In this document: positions 33,296 through 42,158 of the stretch, one piece after another
Layout of the letters: each line of letters opens with the position of its first letter
How positions within the stretch are numbered: position 1 is the first letter of the stretch
Assembly (NCBI GenBank): GCA_900543505.1
Contig: UQSB01000011.1
Coordinates: 1-49,865, forward strand
Direction of reading: 5' to 3'
DNA length: 49,865 bases
Source of the DNA: an uncultured Collinsella sp.
GTDB lineage: Bacteria; Actinomycetota; Coriobacteriia; Coriobacteriales; Coriobacteriaceae
The notes under the pieces: model-generated
Seen by the model: only the letters and a program-made list of their open reading frames with translations
Databases searched by the model: none
What the model was told of the DNA's origin: nothing
Translations under genes and position numbers: made by a program

Positions 33296-34654
33296 CTACT
33301 TAACGAGGCGCTTGAGCTTGGCATAGTCCTGAATTTGCTTTTTGCGCTTGGCGTTGAGGAGGTTGTTGAGGTCGAGCTTCTCAGCGGTGCAGCGTTTGAG
33401 TAGCGCGGAGCTATCAAAGCCGTTTGACTCAATGTCTTCATCCAGATCGTGCTTAAGCTTGGTCCATTTATTGAGCTGCGAGCGCACGTAGGCCGCGGGA
33501 CGTTCTATCTCGTTGGCGATGTCGCGTACGCTGGTGCCCGTTCCAAACAACTCGCGTATCTTTGCCGTCTCCTTGCGCGTGCGCTCATTTTTGGCATCGG
33601 TCTTGCATCGATCGCTGCAGTAGTGCCGTTTGACGCCACGATGCCCGGCAAGTGAATAGGCGCGTCCGCACTGCTCGCAATAGCCAATTTTGACGGTGCT
33701 CAGCTTGCGTGAAAAATCAAACCAGAGCCATGAGAGATAGCTGTCAAAGGAGAGGAACCCTGTGGACTCGTTACCCTGGAACACATCCACGTGCGCGCCC
33801 GAGAGATGCGAGATCACGAGCGCCTGCACCAAAGCGGTGAGTGCATCGCGATCATCGTTTTCAAGTTCTTCGCGGCGCTCCTGGATATCTGCTTGAGGGT
33901 CGATTACATAGAAGCTCTCCTCGCTATTGCTGACCTTGAGCCGCGCTGAAATCTCCGAGCTGGAGTCTTCGTCCATGTAGAACATCGCCTGCAAAACACT
34001 GAAGTCATTGGCGGTGAGCTCGTGTTCAAAAGAGAGCACGTTGAGTGCAACGAGGGATTCTTCCTCGTCGATCATAAACATAAAGGCGTAGAAATATCCC
34101 GCATCGGATTCGATTTTGCGCACGATGGGCAGGCTTTTGAATGAGTCGGTATAATCACCGCCCGCCCTCAGGATGGTGGTGTAGATCTTGAAGGATGACC
34201 CGTTTGCCGCGCAGGTCACCACTGATTTCTCGATTCTTTCCAATGCGGAGACCTTTGCGATGGTGCAGCTCCCGTTGAGGTATTCCTGGATGCGCATGGC
34301 AATAAGTGCTGCCATCGCGGCATTGGCCCAATCGCGTACGGATTCTATTGCGTGCTTGCCAAAAAGCGGCCCGGTCTGTTCGGCGTAATCAAGTACGTTA
34401 AAGAGGCTTGCGCGGAAGGGCTGCTCTTTAACGGCGGTGGGTTCGATGCATGATGCCAGCCTGATCAGATCGGCATGGCGCTCGCTGTGTGCGGGCCCTT
34501 CGTTGCTTTTGTTGCCGGCCAGCTCGGTGGGCAAGTAGAGTTCAAAGACAAGCTGGGCCTCGCCAACGGGCCTATTGGGTTCGTTCTCTATGAGGTTGAC
34601 TTTCTTAAACGGAATCGAACCTTCAACGGTGCGTGTTTGGGAGAACTCAAACAT
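33296..34654 (-). CDS. Protein of unknown function with C-terminal zinc finger (DUF6076-like)
   Basis: A 452-residue, presumably cytoplasmic protein. About 300 residues without a recognised motif are followed by a zinc finger of the form C-x2-C-x16-C-x3-C (IGYCEQCGRAYSLAGHRG, HYCSDRCKTDAKNERTRK), similar to the treble-clef finger of CGNR/DUF6076-type proteins, and then a helix-turn-helix-like part KIRELFGTGTSVRDIANEIERP that may bind DNA. The start is ATG 34654 after AGGGGTAACA. It is divergent from a zinc-ribbon membrane protein. Family assignment is tentative. Confidence 0.7.
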   Translation of the reverse strand: MFEFSQTRTVEGSIPFKKVNLIENEPNRPVGEAQLVFELYLPTELAGNKSNEGPAHSERHADLIRLASCIEPTAVKEQPFRASLFNVLDYAEQTGPLFGKHAIESVRDWANAAMAALIAMRIQEYLNGSCTIAKVSALERIEKSVVTCAANGSSFKIYTTILRAGGDYTDSFKSLPIVRKIESDAGYFYAFMFMIDEEESLVALNVLSFEHELTANDFSVLQAMFYMDEDSSSEISARLKVSNSEESFYVIDPQADIQERREELENDDRDALTALVQALVISHLSGAHVDVFQGNESTGFLSFDSYLSWLWFDFSRKLSTVKIGYCEQCGRAYSLAGHRGVKRHYCSDRCKTDAKNERTRKETAKIRELFGTGTSVRDIANEIERPAAYVRSQLNKWTKLKHDLDEDIESNGFDSSALLKRCTAEKLDLNNLLNAKRKKQIQDYAKLKRLVK

Positions 34655-34793
34655 TGTTACCCCTATCTCTAGCTGCAGGTTTAATAGCGTAGCACGTTTA
34701 GGAAAATTACCCGGTCAAAATCTCTATATCGGATAAACGACAAATCGTATCTTGTGATCGTCAAGAAAAGGGGTAACGAGAAAGGACCCGATT

Positions 34794-35411
34794 ATGCATT
34801 GCAAACAGTGTGGAGCAGAGATTAACGACGGCGCCAAGTTCTGCGGCGTGTGCGGAACGCCTACGGTCGCGGCTGCGGCCAGCGCGGTGGGGGATGCGAT
34901 TTACGTCGAGGCCCAGCCGATTGAGAGCCAGTCTGTCGAGGCTCAGTTTCAAGCGGCGGAGGATGCAGAGGCCGCTGCTTGCCTGCAGGATTCGCTTCAC
35001 GAGTCCATCGGGTCGCTTGGGCGAGCAGCGGTGATTTCATTGCTCTATGTGCTCTTTTTCAATTACGTGCTGGGAGGTGGCTCGCTGGGACTTAACAATA
35101 TGATTCCGCTGGCGCTGCTTCTGATTGGTCCCTGGAAGGTGATTATCTCGCTGTACCGCAGCGGTGTAAGGCTTCCCTTTGTCTATGGTAGCGGCATTAT
35201 CGGTATCACGATTATGCTAATCGAGCTTGTGGTTCTCGTGGGCCTTCCTGTCGTGGTTCTGATGCTTTTTTACTGGTTGGGCAGCGTGATTCACGGGGCG
35301 GTTCCTGTTATTCCCGAATCGGTTCCGATGACGATCGTGGCGCTCTGGCCTATCGCCTCGGTTGCCAACATCATCTTCAAGGCAATCAAGCTGCACATGG
35401 CTCGCGCCTAG
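34794..35411 (+). CDS. Zinc-ribbon multi-pass membrane protein
   Basis: A 205-residue protein. N-terminal zinc ribbon with cysteines 3, 6, 17 and 20 (MHCKQCG, FCGVCG), a short Ala/Glu-rich linker to about residue 70, then four hydrophobic segments, among them AAVISLLYVLFFNYVL, NMIPLALLLIGPWKVII and IIGITIMLIELVVLVGLPVVVL. It may be an integral membrane protein with the ribbon in the cytoplasm. AAAGGA precedes the ATG. The function is unknown. It is the first of a plus-strand group of zinc-ribbon genes, but a hairpin separates it from the next one. Confidence 0.8.
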   Translation: MHCKQCGAEINDGAKFCGVCGTPTVAAAASAVGDAIYVEAQPIESQSVEAQFQAAEDAEAAACLQDSLHESIGSLGRAAVISLLYVLFFNYVLGGGSLGLNNMIPLALLLIGPWKVIISLYRSGVRLPFVYGSGIIGITIMLIELVVLVGLPVVVLMLFYWLGSVIHGAVPVIPESVPMTIVALWPIASVANIIFKAIKLHMARA

Positions 35412-35465
35412 CAGGTAGCCCGTCGCATGCCTTCCGCGTGGGGTCAGGCGAATTTGAAAGGTGAA

Positions 35466-35508
35466 AGAAAAGGTTTACAGTCGAGCAAATTGCTCCTGGG
35501 CCTTTTCT
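35466..35508 (+). terminator. Terminator between two zinc-ribbon genes
   Basis: AGAAAAGG and CCTTTTCT pair around an inner hairpin GAGCAA-A-TTGCTC. The 3' arm supplies the T-run (CCTTTTCTGTTT). The bulged structure is weaker than a typical terminator. Confidence 0.5.
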
Positions 35509-35560
35509 GTTTGCAGGCTGTGGGCTATCGTTTCGATATGCTGAAGTTCTAGGGGGATTT

Positions 35561-37054
35561 ATGTACTGTGCAAGCTGCGGGGCAAAGATCAAAGACGGGG
35601 CGCGATTCTGTTCTGCATGCGGAAAACCGTTGGATGTGGATGATGCGCCGGCGAATGCTCAGCAGCCGCTTCCTTCAGGTACACCAAAGGCGTCTGCTGA
35701 TAGAAAAGCGACAAGCGATCCTGCTGTATCTCGCGCAGAGGGCCCTTCTCCGGTGCCCTCTGATCATATGTCCTTTGCGGCCTTTATGATGCAGCGTCGG
35801 CAGATCGGCCGTTTTGCTGTGCCTACGTTTGTCACCATTCTTGCAGCAATCATCTTTACCGCTGGTGTCGCTTACGCCCTGGTCAAAGCTTACGAAGCCT
35901 TTGTGCTGCCTCAAGCGCAGCAGCAGGAGCAGCCGGCTGCAGTCGAGGAGAAGTCGTCTAAAAAGAAGGTCGCGGCAACAAACAAGAAAGCACGCAGGGC
36001 TTACGAGGGCGTGGTTGCGCGTTACGAGGACTTTGCGAGCTATTGCGAGCGGAAGGGGGCTGGTGCTGCCAACTACGACGACTGGGCCCAGGGACGCGGT
36101 GATGATTCTGGACTGGGGCAGATATTCGTTTATAACAACCAGACTGCCCCCGGCTTTTTAAGCTACTACTATGCTTTCGATGATTTGAATGGCGACGGAA
36201 TTGACGAGCTGCTTGTTGGGTTTGTCGATGCGCAGAACGATATTTCGGCGATTGTGGGTGCCTACTGCTTTGTTGATGGAGAGGCCGTTTCGGTTATGCC
36301 TTCGTCAGAGATGGTAGAAGGCTCCAGCAATATGACGAATCAGTATGACGGTTTTATTGCTCAGGGTGAGAGCCAAGTCATTACTGTCTGTAAGGACGGC
36401 ATCGTTAAATTTACTTGTAGCCAGGATTGTAACCAGGCGGATTTCTATATTTCGCTTACTGCAAAGGGTCCTGAGGTCGTAGACGCGGTGCAAATTCAAA
36501 ATAAGGAATTCGATAGGCAGAATGGCGCCTACTTGGTGAGGACCGTTGAGGATGGTGGCAAACCGCAGGAGGCGATGGTCCAGGGGCGTGAGGAAGCGTG
36601 CAGAATTCTTGACGAGCTCGCCGGGAAGTATCCGGAGGCCGACATTGAAATGCCGTCCGCAAGCAGCGATATGTGGAAGGCATTCAAAGGGGTGGAGCCT
36701 TCGGAGGGCTCTTTGAAGGACGGCTCTGGCACTGCGGACGATCGATCTGGCGCATCTCAAGCACCATCTGAAGCGGCATCCGATAGCAGCGACGATGGGG
36801 AGGCCGCTGCGCGCGGCGATGGCGTGATCGCCGACATGGATGCGTTCATTGCAAACGCCAAGCGCGAGTTGATTGTGCCAGATGACGCCTCTATTACGTT
36901 CAAGGTCGCTGATAAGCCAAACTATTGGGAGGGGGCGGCAACGTACGTTTGGTACGTCGAGTTTTATAAAGACGGAAAGGTCGTAGCGTCTGCGGAATGC
37001 GGCTCCGAAGGGTACCCATGTCGGTCGATTATGGCCTATCACGAGAGCTGGTAA
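35561..37054 (+). CDS. Zinc-ribbon single-pass membrane protein
   Basis: A 497-residue protein. Zinc ribbon with cysteines 3, 6, 17, 20 (MYCASCG, FCSACG), Pro/Ser/Ala linker, juxtamembrane FMMQRRQIGRFAVP and a membrane helix at about 87-108. This segment is clearly related to residues 94-130 of the protein at 28935, so they are paralogues. The outer part has a Gln/Lys-rich stalk, a domain with AFDDLNGDGIDELLVGFVD (calcium-loop-like, as in 30154), an acidic Ser/Ala/Asp linker and a C-terminal 75-residue domain ending SIMAYHESW. AGGGGG precedes the ATG. Function unknown. Confidence 0.82.
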   Translation: MYCASCGAKIKDGARFCSACGKPLDVDDAPANAQQPLPSGTPKASADRKATSDPAVSRAEGPSPVPSDHMSFAAFMMQRRQIGRFAVPTFVTILAAIIFTAGVAYALVKAYEAFVLPQAQQQEQPAAVEEKSSKKKVAATNKKARRAYEGVVARYEDFASYCERKGAGAANYDDWAQGRGDDSGLGQIFVYNNQTAPGFLSYYYAFDDLNGDGIDELLVGFVDAQNDISAIVGAYCFVDGEAVSVMPSSEMVEGSSNMTNQYDGFIAQGESQVITVCKDGIVKFTCSQDCNQADFYISLTAKGPEVVDAVQIQNKEFDRQNGAYLVRTVEDGGKPQEAMVQGREEACRILDELAGKYPEADIEMPSASSDMWKAFKGVEPSEGSLKDGSGTADDRSGASQAPSEAASDSSDDGEAAARGDGVIADMDAFIANAKRELIVPDDASITFKVADKPNYWEGAATYVWYVEFYKDGKVVASAECGSEGYPCRSIMAYHESW

Positions 37055-37437
37055 CTTTAACCGAGCCGTTTTGGCATTACAGCGCGCGCAACTCTTATGC
37101 CTTTCCCCTTGTTCCATCCGACGAGTTTAGTTGCGGCTAAAACGGACGTTACGAAGAGCTGACCGAGAGGCCGAACGCGCTCGCCCGCTCAGCGGGTATG
37201 CCCCAAAAGGGCATCTGGGGTTCGAACCCTCCCGGTTCTTCGTCAGTTGACCAAAGGTGCGACATTATTGCCGCTCATCGGGGGTGGCTAAATGAGATGA
37301 CTTGAGGGCTATAATTAGCCAAGCTAAGTTGGGGACAGATTGAGGCGCACAGGCTTTCGATGCACCTATCGACTCGGCAGTTCACAATTTATTAGACACG
37401 CGGAACGCGTGGTTTGGGATTAACGAAAGGAATCAGC
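37055..37437 (+). other. Intergenic region of 383 bases before the SPFH operon
   Basis: It holds the tRNA-Ser remnant listed separately, a TATAAT box at 37310-37315 that may start the SPFH operon (no clear -35), a fragment of a dispersed repeat (GGGGACAG at 37332), and a perfect small hairpin CACGCG-GAA-CGCGTG at 37397-37411 shortly before the SPFH gene. No coding sequence. Confidence 0.5.
37153..37242 (+). pseudogene. Degenerate tRNA-Ser (GCU-like) remnant
   Basis: The shape of a class II tRNA-Ser is evident: acceptor GAAGAGC/GTTCTTC with one G:U, discriminator G, D-arm ACCGAGAGGCCGAAC, long variable arm TATGCCCC-AAAA-GGGCAT and T-loop TTCGAAC. The anticodon loop reads CCGCTCA, so U33 is replaced by C and A37 by C, and the arm can instead fold as CCCGC-TCA-GCGGG. 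The T-stem has mismatches and no CCA is encoded. It is therefore probably not a working tRNA. Confidence 0.65.
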
Positions 37438-38814
37438 ATGTCACTGTTCCATAGCGATAACGAAAAGGAAGAAAAGCACAGCGGAATTCTCGGTGCCTTT
37501 TCTGTCGACAATATCAAATGGGAGCCTGGCAACGACGAAGATGCCTCGCTTGTCTCATTCCGCTATCCCTACGAGGATTTTCCCAACGGGTCCTATCTTC
37601 AGGTTGCGCAATCGCAGATTGCCGTTTTTACCAACAATATGGGGGCGGGCAGTTCTACTGACGCTACGGGTGCCGGCGATTCTCAGGTAAGCGTGTTTGT
37701 CGGTCCGTGCAAGATCAAGCTCGACACGGGAGACAGCCGATTCGCCCCGTTCCGCAATGCCGCCCATTCGCTTACCGGCGGTAGCTCGGCGTTTCATTCC
37801 GTTGTGTACTTTATCAATACTAACTACATGAACGAGCTGCGCTGGGGCACGACCGAGCCCATCATCGTCCAAGACCCTGAGGAAGACGTCAACGTTCATG
37901 TTCGCGCCTTCGGTTTGTTTGGCGCGCATATCGAGCAGAATGACTCGAGCCTGGTTCCCATTCAGGTGAGGAAGTTCCTCGTTAAGGTCGTGGGCACGCG
38001 AGATCGCTATACGCGAGAAGAACTTACTTCCTTTATGCGGGCAAAAATCCTTGAGTATGCTCCTGACCTGCTTGCCAAGGCGATTGTTGACCAGGAGGTT
38101 TCCGTTCTTAAAATTGCGACGCATCTGAGCGACTTCTCGTCTCAGATGCAGGGCAAGCTCGTTAACTATTTCGATGAGTTTGGTCTCACGCTCGATAACT
38201 TCTCGTTCAACAGCATCAAGCCCTTCGAAGAGGATCTTGCTGCCATCAACGAGATGAAGATCCAGCGTAAGCGGAGCATTCTCGAGGCGCAGGGTAACGC
38301 TGCCCAGATGGACATCGAGTCCGAGGCACTTGCCAGGAAGCGTACGCGCGAAGGCTACAACTATCAGCAGGAGCGCGGCATGGACGTAATGGAGAGTGCT
38401 GCGGGCAATGAGGGGAGTGCCGCATCGGGCCTCATGGGAGCCGGCATGGGACTCGGCATGGGCGTTGGCATGGGCGGTGCATTTGGAGCTGGCTTCTCCA
38501 CCTTGGCCAACCAGACCATGGGCGCTGTTGCTCCCATGGTTGGAACGGCTTCCGCGTCCGCAGGTATGCAAAACGGTCCCGCGTGTCCCAGTTGCGGAAA
38601 CGTTAATCCGATGGGTGCTAAGTTCTGCTTGGAATGCGGACAAAAGCTCGAGCAGGGTGTTGCGTGTTTGGCGTGTGGGCATCTTAACCCGGTCGGTGCC
38701 AAGTTCTGCCTGGAATGCGGGAACCGGTTGATCTCGCCAAGGTGCCCGAGCTGCGGAGCCGAGTTGCCCGAAGGAACCAAATTCTGCCCCGATTGTGGAA
38801 CTAAGATCCAATAA
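37438..38814 (+). CDS. SPFH-domain protein with three C-terminal zinc ribbons (YdjI/virion-core-like)
   Basis: A 458-residue protein. Residues about 10-285 match the bacterial SPFH family typified by Bacillus YdjI: NIKWEPGNDEDASLVSFRYPYEDFPNG, SQIAVFTNN, VVYFINTNYMNELRWGT, VNVHVRAFGLFGAHI, then helices around QMQGKLVNYFDEFGL and a coiled stretch. After a Gly/Met/Ala-rich linker come three zinc ribbons, each C-x2-C-x10-C-x2-C (CPSCGNVNP, CLACGHLNP, CPSCGAELP). ATG 37438 follows GAAAGG by 7 bases. First gene of a five-gene operon. In Bacillus, YdjI works with the membrane proteins YdjG and YdjH and with PspA; no PspA is present in this window. A membrane-stress or scaffold role is an inference. 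Confidence 0.85.
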   Translation: MSLFHSDNEKEEKHSGILGAFSVDNIKWEPGNDEDASLVSFRYPYEDFPNGSYLQVAQSQIAVFTNNMGAGSSTDATGAGDSQVSVFVGPCKIKLDTGDSRFAPFRNAAHSLTGGSSAFHSVVYFINTNYMNELRWGTTEPIIVQDPEEDVNVHVRAFGLFGAHIEQNDSSLVPIQVRKFLVKVVGTRDRYTREELTSFMRAKILEYAPDLLAKAIVDQEVSVLKIATHLSDFSSQMQGKLVNYFDEFGLTLDNFSFNSIKPFEEDLAAINEMKIQRKRSILEAQGNAAQMDIESEALARKRTREGYNYQQERGMDVMESAAGNEGSAASGLMGAGMGLGMGVGMGGAFGAGFSTLANQTMGAVAPMVGTASASAGMQNGPACPSCGNVNPMGAKFCLECGQKLEQGVACLACGHLNPVGAKFCLECGNRLISPRCPSCGAELPEGTKFCPDCGTKIQ

Positions 38815-38826
38815 GGAGAAACAAAG

Positions 38827-39528
38827 ATGAACGGTTCTGTTAAACGTGTCATTTTGGGCGAGGCAATCGTCTTGATGGCGTGGCTTGTAATCATGTTTGT
38901 CTGCAAAAACGCGCTGATGAACCCTATCGTCTTTGCTATGTCGCTTGGCTTTGGGGTTTTGGCTTTTGCGGCGGCTTCGATTTCGGCTGCCATGTCCGAT
39001 AAGCAGTCCACGGTCAAAAGCACGACCGAAATCCATTATTTGCCGGTCGTATCCAGCTGTGCCTACTTTGTCGTTGCCCTTCTGGCCAACACGTACTTTG
39101 TGTTTGCGGCATATGGGTGGGGCGGCAGCACGATTCCAGTCGTCGTAAACGTTGTCCTTCTTGCTGTGCTTGTCCTTGTGCAGATGGGTCTAGGCTTCAA
39201 TGGCCGCCAGGTTGACCAAAAGGTTGCTGCCGTGGCCGCAAAGACGGTTCAAACGGCGCAGTTCGGATCGTATGTGGGACAGCTCCTCGCCGTGGCGCAG
39301 GACGCTCAGGTCAAAGCCGAACTCAAAGCGCTTAAGGATGACATCTCCTTTAGTTCCAACATGTCGCAACCCCATGTTCAAGAGATCGAGCGACAGTTCT
39401 CCGCCGCGCTTGAGGCGGTCTCGAATTCCATGAGTGCCGATGAGCCGGCAGATGTTACGGTTGGCCTTGTCCATGATGCGCGCAATATCTGGAAAAAGCG
39501 CAATGCGGCGCTGACCGCTGTCAAATAA
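38827..39528 (+). CDS. Four-helix membrane protein of the SPFH operon
   Basis: I do not recognise this 233-residue protein. The N-terminal 130 residues contain four hydrophobic segments (IVLMAWLVIMFVCK, PIVFAMSLGFGVLAFAAA, PVVSSCAYFVVALLANTYFV, PVVVNVVLLAVLVLVQMGLG). The C-terminal 100 residues are soluble and helical (VAAVAAKTVQTAQFGSYVGQLL, LKALKDDISFSS) and presumably cytoplasmic. It is 12 bases after the SPFH gene with AAGGAG before the ATG, so it is part of the operon and may be the membrane anchor for the SPFH protein, by analogy with YdjH; there is no clear sequence similarity to support that. Confidence 0.75.
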   Translation: MNGSVKRVILGEAIVLMAWLVIMFVCKNALMNPIVFAMSLGFGVLAFAAASISAAMSDKQSTVKSTTEIHYLPVVSSCAYFVVALLANTYFVFAAYGWGGSTIPVVVNVVLLAVLVLVQMGLGFNGRQVDQKVAAVAAKTVQTAQFGSYVGQLLAVAQDAQVKAELKALKDDISFSSNMSQPHVQEIERQFSAALEAVSNSMSADEPADVTVGLVHDARNIWKKRNAALTAVK

Positions 39529-39582
39529 GGGCTCGCACTGCTTTTTGCCAGGGCACTTTGATGGTTGAAGTGGGGGAAGCTA

Positions 39583-40389
39583 TTGGAAATCAACGGTATA
39601 ACTTGTGAGGGCTGCGGCAGCACCGATGTCGAGTTTGACCCCGCAACTCGAAAGGTTCATTGCAACCAGTGCGGTCGCGAGATGTACTATTCGCGGGCGC
39701 GTCTGGGGGCCACGGGCAAAATCGCGTTTGCCAAGGACAATGCCATCAAGTTTTTTAAGGGTGGTAACTTTCCGGAGGCCCGCAAATTTGCCGCGGACGT
39801 GCTCAATATGATGCAAGACAACGCGGCAGCACAGTTTATGGTTGCGTACTGTGATGAGTTTTGCGAAGGTCTTTCGGGTTCGATGACGGTTTTCTTTAAA
39901 AGGGCCGAAGATATCCCTCTCGAATATGACGAAGTGCGTGACTTGATCGACTTGTTTGAGTCGACGCTCTACAACATGCGTGACTTTGAGGTTCAGATGG
40001 TATCGCTCGTGGTCGCCAATATGCAGAGCATGGAGGATCGGTCTCGGCTTGAGAGCTTTATCGATGCTGTGTGCCCGTTCTGCATAGCGCGGTATGCTTC
40101 GGAAGACTTTATGACCGCAGAGCGGGAGAGCTTCTATCAAGATATCGCCGCCAACTGCAACATACCCAAGACGTGTCTCGCACTACTCAAGGGCATTAGA
40201 GAGAACCCCGGGTCCCCCTATAAAACTGGTTCGTTTGCGTTACGAAGAAGGACCTCGTACTTTCTCGAACACTATGTGGAGCCCGTCGGGCGCATCGTCA
40301 ATTCGATGAAGGCAAGCCAATACAAACAGAAGTTTCTCGTGGCCTATCAGCAGGTGTCCGAGCAATACCGAAGCATGGCCTCTCAATAA
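39583..40389 (+). CDS. TFIIB-type zinc-ribbon protein of the SPFH operon (YdjG-like N-terminus)
   Basis: About 268 residues from TTG 39583, which has GGGGGAAG upstream; a TTG at 39565 is the alternative. The N-terminus has a TFIIB-type zinc ribbon (ITCEGCGSTDVEFDPATRKVHCNQCGREM; C-x2-C-x14-C-x2-C). The remainder is helical and tetratricopeptide-like in parts (FFKGGNFPEARKFAADVLNMM, NAAAQFMVAYCDEFCEGL). There is no membrane helix. It stands 54 bases after the four-helix protein. Bacillus YdjG also begins with a zinc ribbon and is encoded next to YdjI, but is a membrane protein, so the match is partial. Function unknown. Confidence 0.72.
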   Translation: MEINGITCEGCGSTDVEFDPATRKVHCNQCGREMYYSRARLGATGKIAFAKDNAIKFFKGGNFPEARKFAADVLNMMQDNAAAQFMVAYCDEFCEGLSGSMTVFFKRAEDIPLEYDEVRDLIDLFESTLYNMRDFEVQMVSLVVANMQSMEDRSRLESFIDAVCPFCIARYASEDFMTAERESFYQDIAANCNIPKTCLALLKGIRENPGSPYKTGSFALRRRTSYFLEHYVEPVGRIVNSMKASQYKQKFLVAYQQVSEQYRSMASQ

Positions 40390-40461
40390 AGCGGATGGCG
40401 GGTGCTTACTCGCTTAAAGCTATTGGATGATCTAAACAGTTCAAACTGAAAGGTGGTACAG

Positions 40462-42117
40462 ATGAGTGATTCGGGATTAGATACTGCCCTTATCGAGCGC
40501 AGGATCGCCGCTATTGGAACAAAAGTTGACCAGATGACCACGAAGGTCGATAAGGTCGAATCCCAAATGGAGGAAGTGCGGAAGGACCTTAAAAAGCTCC
40601 GAAAGGACTTTCTCGAGATGATGCTCGAACAGCGTCGTACCGCCGCACTTGAGCAGGCGACTACGGAGCTCGTGAGCGTCCGGCAGGAGATGGACAAGAA
40701 GTTCGGCAACTACTCGGTGGTTCGAAACACCATGGTCGGTATTCTCCAGGCAACCGATGCAGCGCTCGTGCGCAAGGCGACGATTTCGACGGTCTCCGAG
40801 GAGTTAATGATTTCTACCCCGGACTACTGGCTGGCGCCTGTCCTGGTTGCCCTTGCGGCATGGATCAACAACAACCGAGATCTTGCAGAGCGCGCAATAC
40901 GCGAGGCTGTCAAACGTGACAACGAGCACACGTCGCTTGCGATGGCTCTGATCTGCAGACGTAATAACCGCACGGCTACGTGCTACGAATGGCTAGCACG
41001 CTACTTCTCGACGCAAAACGCCGCCCGCATCGATGCCGATGCGATGGTCTACATCGATGCTTATATCAACGGCATCTTCGGAACCGACGAAAAGCACCTG
41101 TGCGACGACTATATGGCGGGCTGGATCGAGCAGATCAGAAATCAGAGCCCTGAGTTCGAAAACGAGCAGTCTAAGTCATGGGCGGAGTATTTTATCGGCT
41201 ACGAGGAGGATATGAGTTCGAGATATCCGGCGCTCAAGGTGGTGGTCAAGGAGTTTGACTACATCAATAAGTATCTCGGAAAAGTCGAGGCAATCGAGAG
41301 TATCTCCAATGACTTCGCCGCCCTCAAAGCTTCCGATGTTGACGAGAGGACGCTTGCCGAGCAGGTTGACAGGCATCTGATGGAGCTCGTTAACTCCGAT
41401 GACTCCAAGGAGCGAAATTTGCGTCGTCAGGAGGAGTATCTTCTTGCGGTCAAAGCATTTGGCGGAGACGTGGACCGCGCCCGAGAGCTCGTCAATCGTC
41501 GGCGCGATGAGAAGCGTCAGCAGACGATGAGCATCATCGACCAGATGACACGCTCGATGCGCGACCAGAGCGCGTCCGTGGATGTGCATAAAAAGAAGAC
41601 CGCGATTCAGTTTTTGGGTTCCTATATCAACGGTGGTTTCAACCGGTATCGCAAGAGCGATGTCCCCGAATTTCCGCAGGCGATCACCCTTGACTTCGAC
41701 GGATGGACAAGCAGAGCGGTCACCGGCGATGAGGGCAATGCGCTGCGCGGCGATTATGTTCGCTATGTCGGTGAAGAGAAGAAAAAGGAGCTCGCTGAGC
41801 TTGATGTCAAGGTTGCGAAGGGCAACAAGAGCCACAAGATAGCGGCCGTTGTCCTCGCTGTTTTGGGAGTAGTTTTCTTTGCGTTTGTAAACCAGGTTAT
41901 TGGCATTCTGCTTCTTGCGGGGGCTGGCTATTGTCTAGTAAAGACGGGCCTCTCGAGCAAGCAGCGCGCTGCGGAGGCAGAAGAGATTGAGGCCAAATAC
42001 TCCAAACGCATCCAGGAAGGCTGTTCCGAGATCGATCTGGCGCTTAATCAGTGGAAGAGCGCGAAGGAAGCGGCGGCCGAGCGCAGCGACCTGCTTAAGC
42101 TCGATAAGGTTGCCTAG
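40462..42117 (+). CDS. Coiled-coil protein with C-terminal membrane hairpin, SPFH operon
   Basis: A 551-residue protein without a recognised family. Residues about 10-90 are a coiled coil (AAIGTKVDQMTTKVDKVESQ, then EEVRKDLKKLRKDFLEMM). A middle helical region (about 110-430) includes APVLVALAAWINNNRDLAERAI, reminiscent of helical repeats. Near residues 462-500 two adjacent hydrophobic segments (IAAVVLAVLGVVFFAFVN, VIGILLLAGAGYCLV) form a membrane hairpin, followed by a charged coiled tail. ATG 40462 follows GAAAGGTGG by 5 bases. Fourth gene of the operon. The topology, with long cytoplasmic coils and a membrane hairpin, suits a scaffold or remodelling role, but this is conjecture. Confidence 0.75.
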   Translation: MSDSGLDTALIERRIAAIGTKVDQMTTKVDKVESQMEEVRKDLKKLRKDFLEMMLEQRRTAALEQATTELVSVRQEMDKKFGNYSVVRNTMVGILQATDAALVRKATISTVSEELMISTPDYWLAPVLVALAAWINNNRDLAERAIREAVKRDNEHTSLAMALICRRNNRTATCYEWLARYFSTQNAARIDADAMVYIDAYINGIFGTDEKHLCDDYMAGWIEQIRNQSPEFENEQSKSWAEYFIGYEEDMSSRYPALKVVVKEFDYINKYLGKVEAIESISNDFAALKASDVDERTLAEQVDRHLMELVNSDDSKERNLRRQEEYLLAVKAFGGDVDRARELVNRRRDEKRQQTMSIIDQMTRSMRDQSASVDVHKKKTAIQFLGSYINGGFNRYRKSDVPEFPQAITLDFDGWTSRAVTGDEGNALRGDYVRYVGEEKKKELAELDVKVAKGNKSHKIAAVVLAVLGVVFFAFVNQVIGILLLAGAGYCLVKTGLSSKQRAAEAEEIEAKYSKRIQEGCSEIDLALNQWKSAKEAAAERSDLLKLDKVA

Positions 42118-42158
42118 CCGATAGGATTGACTCGATAACCATGAACGGAGTGAAATAG

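Noticed and set aside
37153..37242. A working tRNA-Ser gene
   Set aside because: C33 and C37 in the anticodon loop, mismatches in the T-stem and the missing CCA (the tRNA-Gln here encodes CCA) argue against function.
37555..39036. 493-codon frame opposite the SPFH gene
   Set aside because: The plus strand encodes clear SPFH and zinc-ribbon motifs; the minus product has none.
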